NCBI GenBank assembly: GCA_045837725.1
Contig: JBEWZL010000170.1
Coordinates: 1 to 28,976 of the forward strand
Direction: 5' to 3'
DNA length: 28,976 nt
Origin: Vermamoeba vermiformis
Lineage: Eukaryota > Tubulinea > Echinamoebida
The position numbers and the translations under genes are program-made. Below the pieces are notes generated by a model that saw only the letters and a list, made by a program, of their open reading frames with translations, searched no databases and had not been told where the DNA came from. Position 1 is the first letter of the stretch, and each line of letters opens with the position of its first letter. Of the stretch, positions 1-10,641 are shown piece after piece.

Positions 1-2
1 CG

Positions 3-203
3 CAACAAGAACCTCACCTTGATGAAGATCCAATCGAAGTTGGACGCAAGATCAGAGACGAAGGACTCACACCTCAACTTCCATCATCATTGGAGTGCTT
101 GACTGACTTCACATCGATCATGAATCAGTGTTGTGCATTTGATCCGAACTATCGTCCGAGTATCGAACAAGTCCTTCAAAAACTCGAGCAGATTCCTCTG
201 TAA
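3..203 (+). CDS. Protein kinase, C-terminal end (partial)
   Basis: Only the last 66 residues are in the window; the gene begins upstream. Frame 3 is open from the first bases to a TAA at 201-203. The residues match the end of a protein kinase C-lobe (helices G to I): IGRKIRDEGL-type segment (here VGRKIRDEGLTPQLP), a Cys-rich helix, then the subdomain XI arginine in DPNYRPSIEQVLQKLE. This pattern is typical of tyrosine-kinase-like (TKL) kinases of protists. The segment is clearly paralogous to the kinase end at 28793-28975 on the other strand. Catalytic motifs lie outside the window, so activity cannot be judged. The next gene, the LRR protein, runs towards it from the other strand with 280 bases between the two stops. 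Confidence 0.8.
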   Translation, partial: QQEPHLDEDPIEVGRKIRDEGLTPQLPSSLECLTDFTSIMNQCCAFDPNYRPSIEQVLQKLEQIPL

Positions 204-483
204 CTTGTACTAGCGATTAATAGAACTTGGATACAATTCTTTTTACAAGTGCGTAATGGTCGGTTGATGTGCTGCAAGCATGTTGGATCAGCTGATCAAG
301 ACCGAATTCATAACAACTCTGATCATACTTGGTACATCCAGAACTTCAATCTAAAGCATCATTGAAGTTTTAATTAGTAGTAATAATTAGCACTATTTAA
401 GCCTGTTAAATTCCATTTCATGGCTATCAAACGTCCTTTATGAAACACACTGTCAAAGATTTTTATTTCTGATCAGATGATGA

Positions 484-1918
484 CTAAAACATTTTTTTTA
501 TATCCAAACACCACCTTCTATCTTTGAGTGTGTCAATATTTTGAAAGATATTGAGTGCCAAGTTACCAAAACTTCCTAATTCGGGGGCAGTTACATGTTT
601 AAATATATTTAGCCAAATCTCCATTGGAAAGAGTTGATATGATTCTGGTCGTTTAGCAATACTAATTAGAGCAATTATCATTCTCTCCAACATGTTGTAC
701 TTCAAGTATTTTTTGTTAAATTGAGTACACTTGAAAATGTTTTGTTCTCTACCATCCTTGCTTGATATAAACTCTTGGCTGCATTCAATATGAGTTAATG
801 ACCGATTGATCATCAAAGCCTCACTGATGGTATCAAGCCCTTCTAAACCAAACTTGTTGTATGATGCATCAAGATAACTTAATGACTTGGTCTTACTTAA
901 AGCAATGCAAAGATATTCACATCCTTCAATGGTCATGTTCGTTCTTGCCAAGCTCAAAGTGTTAAGCGTAGTGTTGTTTTTGAATAAATCTATCAATACT
1001 TCACAACCTTCTGTTCCAATTTCATTTTCTGAAACATAGAGTGCTTGCAGTGTTGTGTTATGTTTGAGTGCATTGCATATGCTGGTAAATCCAATACTTG
1101 TGAAGCTATTTGAACTGAGATCAAGGTATGACAGAGCTCTATTTGCTTTGATTGCATCTTCTAAATATTTACAGCTTACATCATCAATATTGCAATCAGC
1201 AAGACATAGACATTCAAGAGACTTGTTGACTTTCAGTGCTTCACTTAACACTTTGCACCCTTCAACACCAATGTCAGGATTACTTTGCATATCGAGGTTT
1301 TTTAGTGAGTTATTGATTGCAAGAGACTTGCTTAATAATTGGCACGCAGCAGATGTTAATTGAATGTTTCCAATATTCAAGGTTTCAATTGAGTTGGTAA
1401 ATTCGATCATTCTGCTCCACCAAGAAAACTCCAAATCTAAGTGACTGTCGTAAAAATCGACCTGTTTCACGGACTGATTCGCCATAAGAGCATTCCAGAG
1501 AAGTTTGAAACAATCCTCTGGGATGTGGCTAGTGCCATGAAAGGAGATTGTCTTTAGGCTTTGATTGGTTGCGATTGCGTCACTAAGTAGCGTCCATTCT
1601 TGTACGGAATCAATTTTGATGAAATTGATATTCAAAACGACAAAACCGGCTGTTAGTTCAAAGGGCTGCCCATTTTTTAGCGCTTCTCTTAGTTTGGGAT
1701 AATTGCCTGCAGTAATCTTCTCTTAATTAGGTATTGTCAACCCTTTAAGGAATTTTTTACCTGCACTTTGTTGTTGCCGGCAATTCGTATTCGTTTTGAA
1801 TAATTTTGTTGATCTGCGTTTTGAATTAATTTTTTATTACCGCAATTAAAAAATATTAATTTAGCCACTAACCTGTATCAATCATGTCCTCGAGAGTTCT
1901 CTTCCTAAAAATAATCAT
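484..1918 (-). CDS. LRR (ribonuclease-inhibitor type) protein with C-terminal F-box-like motif
   Basis: Exons 1873-1918 and 484-1706, about 422 residues. The start is the ATG at 1918, reading MIIFRKRTLEDMIDTG; the GTTAGT donor and CTGCAG acceptor join it in frame to NYPKLREALKNGQ. The main exon carries about ten repeats of roughly 28 residues with the leucine pattern of the RNI/RI-type LRR family (for example SLKNLDMQSNPDIGVEGC, ALSYLDLSSNSFTSIGF, TLQALYVSENEIGTEGC). Such solenoids bind other proteins. Near the C-terminus, LFPMEIWLNIFKHV resembles the first helices of an F-box, which would bind Skp1. If so it could be a substrate adaptor of an SCF ubiquitin ligase, but the F-box is short and unusually placed at the end. 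No signal peptide or membrane segment, so cytosolic or nuclear. The LRR call is firm; the first exon and the F-box reading are less so. Confidence 0.75.
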
Positions 1919-2197
1919 TTTAATTAATTATGGATTTGGTAATTCAATTTATGGTACTTCTGAAGTAGTATATTCTGTTAACGCGAGTAAATGCGCTTAC
2001 ATCTGGTAAAGAATAATTTACTGATGCCAACTTGTGTTAATTTAATAGTAATTGTTTCGTGAATGAAATTTTGTGCACAGTGCACTTGTCAATCCATCTT
2101 TGGCAGCTTTGAGTAGTGCATTACGCTGGTCTTCTTCGTAACTGTGTTACAAATCATTATTCCTTTTATTTACAACAATGGTACTCATTATTAATAT

Positions 2198-3440
2198 TTA
2201 CGTCATGTGCGGGGGTCTCGTACTCAATAACGTCGTACATTGCAGTAATGTAGCCGTGGGTTTGCAACACTGCCTCTTCTGAGTATTTGCAGTGCACGCA
2301 TCAATAACAGTCCTCAATTGAGTCATATTCTCGTGTAATTGTGATATTAAGACGTTGTTTTTGAGTAGATCCGCTTTCTTCGGTTCTTCTTTGAGTACAG
2401 CCAACAACAAATGATACAACAAGGCCACAAGCATGAGCGGCGAGGCAGTTGACCTCCTGCCTTTGCTGTACGGCCTGTATAACAAGTCCTGCAGCAAAAA
2501 GCGATGCAACAGGGAAGCTGACGGTACGAATGATGCATCAACCTCGTTGGTGTCAGTACGAGCTCGTTTGAGCGATCTCGTGCTCGAACCACGTGGACGA
2601 ATGTATTCTTGTAAGAGACTTGAGTCAAAATTACGCTCCAGAATGTTCGCAGTTACTTCGCAGATAACTTTTGGGTACTTGAAGGTCTATTAAAGGTCAC
2701 TTTTCATAAATTGAAGCTTGATTGATTGAGTACGTACCCTTAATATGAGTAGGCGGAGTGAGTCATCCCTTAGTGAATTAAATAGTTCGTAGAATTGTAA
2801 GTAAATCAGGTTGTGCAGTTTTTCATCGTGCAAGAACGCCAACAAGATGTGTTCGAGGAAGAGGCAGCTGAGCTTGCGTACTGGAGATTGCGTTTCTTCT
2901 ATTAGGCACGACACGATTGGAAATAACTCGGTTGCAATCTTCGATTTGTGCTAAATATAGTTGATGCCTTGCCTTCTCTGCCGTGTGCTTCGATCGGATC
3001 CAGATTTGCGAGCCATTCTTTAAGTAACAATAACGAACCATCGATCATTGTAGTCGTCGTTTTATTAGCCTTGAGCATTTGTACGAGGGACGTCCAATCT
3101 TCCGGCTTGCCCGTTGCAGGCCTGTTACAAAGTAGTGATCTAATTTTGTAAATTTCGAGTAGCGTTTTATCTTCGTCATCAGCATCGCCTTGATAAATAA
3201 ATAATAATTAAGATTATTACAATTTTTTTTAATATTGAATTAAAACTAATTTTCTGTTGGAAGTCGTGCTGTTGGTCATTTATAATTATTTACCTTTCCC
3301 CGATAATACATCGATTTGGCTCCTTATATATTTTTGTATATAGCTTTACGAAGTTAATTTTGATAGCCAAGAGATTTTCGGATTTGGACTCACGCTTTAT
3401 CTAGCTCGGGTATAGCGTTATAATTGACGTATTTCTTCAT
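2198..3440 (-). CDS. Unidentified helix-rich protein
   Basis: I do not recognise this gene. A five-exon model keeps the frame: 3394-3440, 3294-3322, 3085-3188, 2738-2950, 2198-2677, giving about 290 residues from MKKYVNYNAIPELDK to a TAA at 2198. Donors include GTGAGT, GTAAAT and GTACGT. The sequence is rich in leucine-patterned helices (LFPIVSCLIEETQSPVRKL, FLEHILLAFLHDEKLHNLI, LMLVALLYHLLLAVL), the look of an alpha-solenoid or helical-bundle subunit of a nuclear complex, with one basic patch (STRSLKRARTD). No enzyme motif, signal peptide or membrane segment is evident. The third intron (2951-3084) is the weak point: the sequence it removes also reads as open, leucine-rich coding in the upstream frame. 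It starts 175 bases from the divergent F-box gene and may share its promoter region. Confidence 0.55.
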
Positions 3441-3615
3441 ATTTTATTGTACTGAATTGTATCATGCTGAAAGTAAAAAATAATAATCTAATGGAACGTT
3501 CCAACTTTTTTCGTGTCCCCTCCGTTCGCTGAATTATTTTGATTCAACCTAAAACAACAGCACATGAGACTAGTTACGTCATATTTACCAACCTTGATAT
3601 CAACACGTCGCTATA

Positions 3616-4558
3616 ATGGGTAACACGGCGAACAAGTACGTACTTGAGCGAATTTTTAGCTTGCGAGTCATCCAGCTCGATCTAAATTTTGCTGATGAAA
3701 CAAGCAATCCTAAAAATTTAATGATTAATTGTTATTATTTTTGTATAGAGTAATGGCAATATTGCCTGGTCCATTGTCATATCACAAACAAGAAGATAGC
3801 AGATTTACTAACTTGCCTGAAGATATGATGATCGCTTTAGTGGAGTTTTTAGAGCTCAAAGATTTCATTTCCTTAATTACGACGTGCAAATACTATAACT
3901 ACGAATTAATTGGTCAAGTAAGTCAGATGTCCTCGATCGATGATTTTCTATTTAAATCAATTAACTAATTTGATGCTTTCAGAGCAACATATTATGGGCT
4001 CATATTTGTCGTAGTCTTGGCAACATTAATTTCATTATTCGATCGATTCAATTTGGTAGACGGTGGAAAATCAACGCTGGTCAAACTGTGGATCTCAACA
4101 AAACCATCGATTTGACTGATAGAGATGTCGTAGCAGCGTTCAATTTCCGAGAAATAGTCGAGGAATATTATTTGCGAATACTTCACAAGGCTAGCTTGAG
4201 AAACGAAATGGAACATTACTTGACGAGACAATTGCAGTTCCATTATTATTTAATTACCGTAGAAGTAGAGCAATATAGCAGTGCTAAATTAAGGCAATAT
4301 TGGACTAGGGACCTGTCGAACTACAAAAAATTTCGTCAAGATTACTTTTTTATTGTGGATTTGGATGTGGACCCTTCAGCGGTCGATAAATTAGCGGACG
4401 ATGGATTGCCATATACCAAAGGAGGGCGTATTGTTGCTTACAAGAAGTCTAAACGCGATCCAGGCGAGCGCAGACTTGACACAAATACATCCAGAGCAGA
4501 AATGGAACGGCGGTTTGTGGAGAAGATGCGAGAGCTTAAAAACCTTGAAAAACAATAA
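3616..4558 (+). CDS. F-box protein
   Basis: Exons 3616-3635, 3749-3917 and 3983-4558 give 254 residues. The first exon encodes MGNTANK, spliced in phase to VMAILPG. Residues about 28-75 are an F-box: LPEDMMIALVEFLELKDFIS, then a Cys/Tyr segment and NILWAHICRSLG, the LWxxxCxxL-like end of the motif. F-boxes bind Skp1 and place the protein in an SCF ubiquitin ligase. The C-terminal two thirds has no substrate-binding repeat I know; it ends in a charged, probably coiled helix (EMERRFVEKMRELKNLEKQ). The glycine at position 2 after Met could allow N-myristoylation, but the start rests on a 20-base exon. A later in-frame Met (VMAI, base 3752) is the alternative start. Target unknown. The divergent neighbour lies 175 bases away. 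Confidence 0.8.
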
Positions 4559-4720
4559 TACTAGTGTACGTGAAAAATATAAACCTATTATTCATTATTA
4601 GTAACCTTTCATAAGCTCCTGCTTTGTCTTAACATATTTTAAGCGCAATTCAACTTGCATTTTGAGAGACAATGTTAGTTTTAAGCTTATGAAGCACCGT
4701 GGTTGATTGCTTGCCTGAAG

Positions 4721-6725
4721 ATGTTCAGAAGTGCGTAAGTTCAGTAAGCCACTCATGATGGCTCCATGTGCTCGCGATTTTATGTTCACTACTGACACAT
4801 TTCCTTTTTTAGATCTCGCTATCTAGTTTGGGGTTGATCGTGATCATGAAATTTGGCACTTTTGACACTGAGAGCGGTAAATGCACCACAACAGCGACTA
4901 ATTTATTATGGAAAATTTCATCTCGAAAGAGTTCTATCGTGTGCATCTGGTCGTCTTCGGATTGACTTTGGCTTCTCAACGACGGCACTCGCTGCAACAG
5001 ATACGACTATTAGAAACTCTAATGGCACGACTATCAATATGGAATGCGTTGAAATTATTTACCAAGGTAAGACTGACTGTCAAATTTTCGGCAGATCCAC
5101 TAATCCAAATTTTAGGCAGCTTGCAAGAGCCTTTCGACTTACCTATTAGTGGCGAAGTTACTATGGATATTGAGAATACGTATAATAGAATTTTTATGCT
5201 TCGACGACACGGCGCAGTGGATGATTTCGTTTTGGATGCACAAAATGCCGGTGCCCTTGCAGTAATTATTATTTCTCCTACCTTCTGTAAGTACCATATA
5301 TATTTTGCAATACAATTTACGAACAAATCCCGGCGATGATGACTTTTTGACGAAAATAATTTCGACAGATGTCGGCGGCTACATGAAATATCGATTTGTA
5401 GATAAGGCAAATATAGCCAATATTAGTATTCCTTTCTTCGAATTTGGTCTAAAGGACGGCGAAATATTGCGAGACATGTACGAGCACAGTGAGATCCAAA
5501 ACATTACGTTTATTCCGAAAGGTATGAATCTTATCTACAAACTCGTTATTTTATTAATATGATATTTAGATACCATCAATCCATGGGATTCATCGTTCAA
5601 TAACGCCGGCTATTTTCTTTGGACAGGTACACATGTTGCTCCGCGTGTCACATTTTGACACTCCGGATCTAGAGCCGAAAAATCGGAGTACTAACTGAAA
5701 TTAATACTTAGCACTATTGGGTGTTTATTCTCTTGTAAATATCTCGCTGATAATTTGGAAGATGAAATTGTTTATCGGATTCTACCAAGGATTCAGGATG
5801 TCGATGCCACTATTTATCTTAATGATCGAGCTAGTATCTAATACACGTACGTAATATTATTATATGAATACAGTACTGATTTTTGACCAGTTCGTATCGC
5901 CTCAACTGTGGATATTGTGTGCGGGAACTGGATTTACCCTGAACTCGTTTGCGTTGCCCTCAGTGAAATATCAGTGCCGTTTGGAATATCATCGTTCATG
6001 CTAATATCACTATTTTGGCACGAGATGATGACTTCAGCGACTGTCGTCGTGCATCCGTTCATTGTCAAAATGCGGATTCCATTTTTCGTCGGCGCAGGCG
6101 TGTTGTTGGGACTACAACTCTTAAGAATTTTCTTAAAGTCATTTACTAACCTCGATGGATTGGGTGCTATCGCTGGTAAGTCCTCGTATAACGGATCTCA
6201 TTGGAGCTAATTCGAACAATTGCAGCTGTAATGTATCTCGTGTTTAGTATTGGCTTGATCGCGCTATATTTAGTCACTGGAATTAAATTGCTGCTCCGAT
6301 TAAAGAAGAGCAAGCACTTAGGACGCGCAGTCAAGCTACGAAAGGTAAGGTATTATTTTTAGATCTGTCCTCTTTCATTGCTAACACTACTTCAGACAAC
6401 AATTAAGATCTTAGTTAGCGCAGGATTTTTGTTCTTGTTCTTTTTAATAGCAGCATTTTGGACCTCAGGCTTGGCATACTATCCGATCCGTAAGATCTCT
6501 TTGTTGTTTTTTTTGTTGAAATTAACTCCTTGCTTAGGTTATATGGTTGTTTGGTATGCTACGTTTACGTTCTTAAATTCGACGTCGTTAATGAATATTT
6601 TGGCGTTTGAATTGCCTGCTGGTGCGTCAACAACGAGTACTGGAACTTCGGGCAATTCGGGATCCGTTCAAACTCCAAGATCCTCTTCTACCGCAATCCT
6701 AACTACAAATCCAGTAGCTTTATAA
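4721..6725 (+). CDS. Seven-transmembrane protein with extracellular PA domain (receptor-like)
   Basis: Eleven exons: 4721-4734, 4827-4876, 4932-5066, 5116-5286, 5369-5521, 5570-5626, 5712-5846, 5891-6175, 6226-6344, 6396-6489, 6538-6725; about 466 residues. Exons from 4932 on are well supported; the first two are my best guess (MFRSALGLIVIM, a weak signal peptide). Residues about 85-165 look like a protease-associated (PA) domain: DFVLDAQNAGALAVIIIS and then IANISIPFFEFGLKDGEIL, the usual 'IP...KDGE.L' end. Seven hydrophobic helices follow (starting ALLGVYSLVNISLIIW; the last MVVWYATFTFLNSTSLM) and a Ser/Thr-rich tail. There is no YD/GxGD pair, so it is not an SPPL protease, and no RING finger. 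A 7TM receptor with a PA ectodomain is the simplest reading. Ligand unknown. Only 105 bases separate its stop from the next start. Confidence 0.7.
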
Positions 6726-6830
6726 TTGTAACAATAGTAAAAATTGGCCAGAAATATGTGCAGTTGTAAAAATACTTTTTTACTTCGAATTTAAAGTTCT
6801 GACCAAAGACCACGATTGTAAATCAAAACT

Positions 6831-9800
6831 ATGCCGCCAAAAAGAAAAAGGGTCGCTAATGCTACTGAAGAAGATGAAGGCCCAACGAAAAAGCAAAAGT
6901 TGATTTCCACGAAATCGAAGTCAAATTTGAATCAAGCCCAGATAATTCCAAAAAATACCACAACTGCTGGTAAATCAATAGGAATATCCTGGTCATCAGA
7001 TTTGCCTCCAGAAATATTATTCAGAATTTTTACGGTTGGAAAATTTAAACCAAAAGATCTTCGAAAGGCCAGCCAAGTTTGCTGGTCATGGAACAGTTGT
7101 CTGAAAGATGAATCATTCGGATGGGCTCCCTTTACAACAATAACTATGGCTATAATATGGGACGGTAAGATCTTGGCCTCGATCTTGGTCTTTTTTTCGC
7201 AAGCTGATATTTTATTCAGATCATCGCAAGACTGATCAAACTCCACCGCAAAACTTCTACTTTGGGTATGCCACGCCCCAACCCTATAGTGGTCCCAAAC
7301 CGACTGAACTTAAAGTAATCAACACCCCGCACTACCTCTCTCAAAACGGTTACAGCAACTACGGTACCGAAGTGATTCAAGTATGAGATTAAATTAATTT
7401 AAGACGCATATGTTTATTAATAATATGCTACAGTTGCTTAAAAACGGCAAACAATGCGCTCTGGGCTACATAACTTCCGGAGTTTTGCCGCGACATCTCC
7501 GAGATCTCGAGAGCAATATTTACGAGTACCGTTTGAAACAAAATATTCAGCCAGTGAATATGGGGTACTATAATTATGGGGCCACTAGCACTAGTACCCA
7601 GTATGATATCAAGATTGAAATTAACTACTCTCGGTAAGGACCTTAAGATACACACTTGAACGACCGTTCAATAATAGTCACTATTTTTGCAGCCTCGAAA
7701 ACAAGATTCGCAAGAAAGAAAAGATTCCGCTTGACTTGCTCTCGGCGACTATTCTTCGTACCGCGAAAGTGTTGCAAGACTGCCCAGCCTTCGAACACCA
7801 TGCGTACCTCCCAAAGCTCTTCAATCCAGACGACACTTTCACGCCCACTGTAAGACCTTTGAATCTTTGAATTTACGTTGTTTGACTGACCAATCAAATT
7901 TGGCAGGTACTTCCGGTCATCACTGAGCAACCGAAAGAAATTGTCAATGTGACATTGCACCAGTATCAAATTGAAGCGATCAACTGGATGGTCAACATCG
8001 AGAAAGAATGTCACAAAGGCTTTTCAGTCTCGCCGCTGATTCCATCTAAGTCCGGAAGCATCTTCCTCAATTGTACTCCCACTGGACGCGAGCTCGTGTT
8101 GTTGGAAGACACACCGAAGCACAACCTGACGTACAAGCCGAAAGGAGGAGTGATCGCTGATGAGATGGGCCTTGGAAAGACTGTTGAAGGTAACACCTGA
8201 CTGTCATATATTAATCTCATAGTCTACGTGCTCATTCGTTATTGTGATAGTTATTGGTCTGATTCTGTCCAATCCCAAGCCTGACAGTCTGAACGAGCGT
8301 GACACGTCGCCGTACTTTGCGAGCAAAGCGACACTTGTATTGTGTCCGAATCAGTTGGTGCATCAGTGGAACGCAGAGATTGAGAAGTACTCTGAGCAGA
8401 AACTGACCGTGATTCAACTCACGACCATCGTGCAAGTCAAGAAGCATACTTATCAAGAGATTATGGATGCTGGTACGCTGCAGCCAATAATCCGCTGAAA
8501 TACTCCTTTAACTAACCACGTCATTTTTAGACGTCATTATTGTCACGCATAACTTGCTTCGAAACAACAACTACTTGTCATTTGCGGACAACTGGGAGTC
8601 AAAGCTTCAAGTAAGTCGTACACTTGTTCCTTTATAATAATAGGTCTGGAGGAGCTAACGACATTCGCGCTTTTAGAAAGTGAAAGATAAAGACGCCAGT
8701 ACCATCAGCGGAATTATTCTGAACCACTTCCATTGGTATCGCGTCATCATCGATGAAGGCCACGAAGTTATTGATGAACTGAAAATCAGAAGTATAGATG
8801 CGGCATAATGAACTAATATCGTACTTATTACTAATATTTCCGTTCACAGCTGACCTGTGCTCGATGCAACGAGATTTCAATTGGTACATGACCGGCACGC
8901 CTTTCCCAACGCTGTAAGTCTGATTCAAGTCGATATTTCCGCGGCCACTGATCATCTTCACAGGCAATCTTTGGAACATGCTCGAGAGTTCCTTGGCATA
9001 ATGTTGCCTAGAAATCCTTCCCACGAGCTGTTAACATTTGATGGTGGCAGGATGTACGACCACCTGTTCCAGCGCCCTACTACTGAAGTTTACGTCGAGT
9101 AAGTCCATACTTGAAGAGTCCTAAGTCCGTCTAATCGCTTTATAGGGCTGCTCTCGATGACATAATGATCAACAACCTCGTGTGGAGAAACACAAAAGTA
9201 CGTGAATGTCAATTTTACTAATGATGTACTGTGCTAACATCTGAAAACAGAAAAGCGTCAAAAAAGAATACGAAATGGTCAAGACCAAGCACAAACTGGT
9301 CTTGTTGTCGTTGTCGCCGACAGAACAAGCAGTGTACGACGACTTCACGGCTGAAAAGAACTATTACGCCATCAAATCTGATCCTCGTCGCTTGTTGTGC
9401 ACCAAGCTCGACAGTGCATGGGGCAATACATTGACTGAAATCAGAGAATACTGGAAGGACGTGAAGAAGACTCGCATTGCTGAGAAGAAAGCGATTGTGA
9501 AAGAGCTCGAGAAAGGCTTCAACAACAAAGCCCTGGAAGAAATGCACCACAGCACTCGTCGTGCCATCAGCAACAGATTTGAACGAGAACGAGCCTCCGT
9601 GCAAAGAATTATTGATAAGGACAAGGCGTTGTTGAAGCAGTACGAGGCTATTGTAAGTGTCACCAAAAATATGATGATGTTTGGCGGTTTGAGAGGTGTC
9701 TCACATGTACGAGCAGGACCCACCAAAGAAGCTGCAAAAGAACTCATTTGAATGGCTGCTCGAACAGTACGGCACAAAGACAGCTAATTTGATTCAGTTC

Positions 9801-10571
9801 TTGCGCAAGCTATTTGAGAAAGACGAAACAGCACGTGCCATTGTGTTCTCTCAGGTACGCTCTGAATAACGACTGTTTTTTGAGTCTGACCTGCTTATTC
9901 GTTTAGTTCCCTGACTACTTGAAAACACTTCAGCGCGTGTTAGAGGACCATGACATTCCCACGAGCAGTGTCAAAGGGTAAGTGCCAACCAATCAATACA
10001 CCTCCTTCCTTAAACAGTTGTTAATCACACTGTTCGCAGCAATGTGCACAAGAAGTCGAAAGAGCTCGGCAAGTTCAAAGCAGAAGAGTCCGATGTGAAA
10101 GTCGTGCTTCTGAGCTTGACCAAAGTGGCATCAGGAATGAACTTGATCGAAGCCAGTCACGTCATATTGATGGGTACATTATAATTAGTAGTCAATACAG
10201 CATATTATTGATCGAGCACACTGATTGGTTGTTTTTCAGATCCACATCCAGGCACACGCGAAGAAGCAGAAGCGTACGAGACACAAGCAGTTGGTCGTGC
10301 CTATCGTCAAGGACAAACCAAAGATGTGACAGTGATCAGATTCATCATCAAAGACAGTGTCGAACACACTCTTTATGTTCGGAACTGTGCCAACGAGAAA
10401 GGTAACAATCCATCAAAACGATTTGCTTGGCTTCATATTCTAACCGCTCTATTATTATTTGTAGAGGAAAAAGTGACATTGACGAACACTCCTTCAAAAA
10501 TGCTCGTACGAAGCAACAGTTTCAGCGTACTGCTTGCCAACAGCCAAGAGTTGTGTCGTAGTCAAGAATAA
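6831..10571 (+). CDS. F-box/SNF2-family helicase, copy 1
   Basis: Seventeen exons, 945 residues: 6831-7164, 7220-7380, 7434-7633, 7693-7849, 7907-8189, 8251-8472, 8531-8610, 8677-8791, 8850-8913, 8964-9098, 9146-9197, 9251-9652, 9696-9854, 9907-9977, 10040-10173, 10240-10401, 10465-10571. The N-terminus has a bipartite-like nuclear signal (PPKRKR, KKQKL), then an F-box at 58-100 (LPPEILFRIFTVGKFKPKDL). The SNF2 ATPase follows: motif I DEMGLGKT (about 370), Ia LVLCPNQLVHQW, II DEGH, III TGTP; after a helical insert come IV (AIVFSQF), V (KVASGMNL) and VI (QAVGRAYRQGQ). This resembles Rad5/16-like SNF2 proteins with an F-box, such as Arabidopsis At3g54460. Expected role: ATP-driven translocase on chromatin or DNA, with the F-box linking it to an SCF ligase. 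All core motifs are intact. The last exon frame (EEKVTLTN) is chosen because differences from copy 2 are mostly silent in it. Confidence 0.92.
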
Positions 10572-10613
10572 CAGAAAATCACATGGAATATAATTCAATC
10601 ATAAAATTACAGC

Positions 10614-10619
10614 TTTATT
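10614..10619 (-). terminator. Candidate poly(A) signal of GPCR 1
   Basis: AATAAA on the minus strand, 23 bases after the GPCR 1 stop. It lies inside the 70-base gap to the convergent F-box/SNF2 copy 1 stop, so the two 3' UTRs probably overlap. Confidence 0.4.
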
Positions 10620-10641
10620 TTTTGATTTTGTTCCGACACGA

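Noticed and set aside
2347-3151. Overlapping plus- and minus-strand frames over the unidentified gene (for example 2433-2693 and 2948-3151 on +)
   Set aside because: They are shadows of the minus-strand exons, with no splice signals or recognisable domains of their own.
4853-4931. Open frame ALLTLRAVNAPQQ that looks like a signal peptide for the PA-7TM protein
   Set aside because: An in-frame TGA lies directly upstream with no ATG or splice acceptor between, so it cannot be reached. I spliced this stretch out as an intron; the start of this gene stays uncertain.
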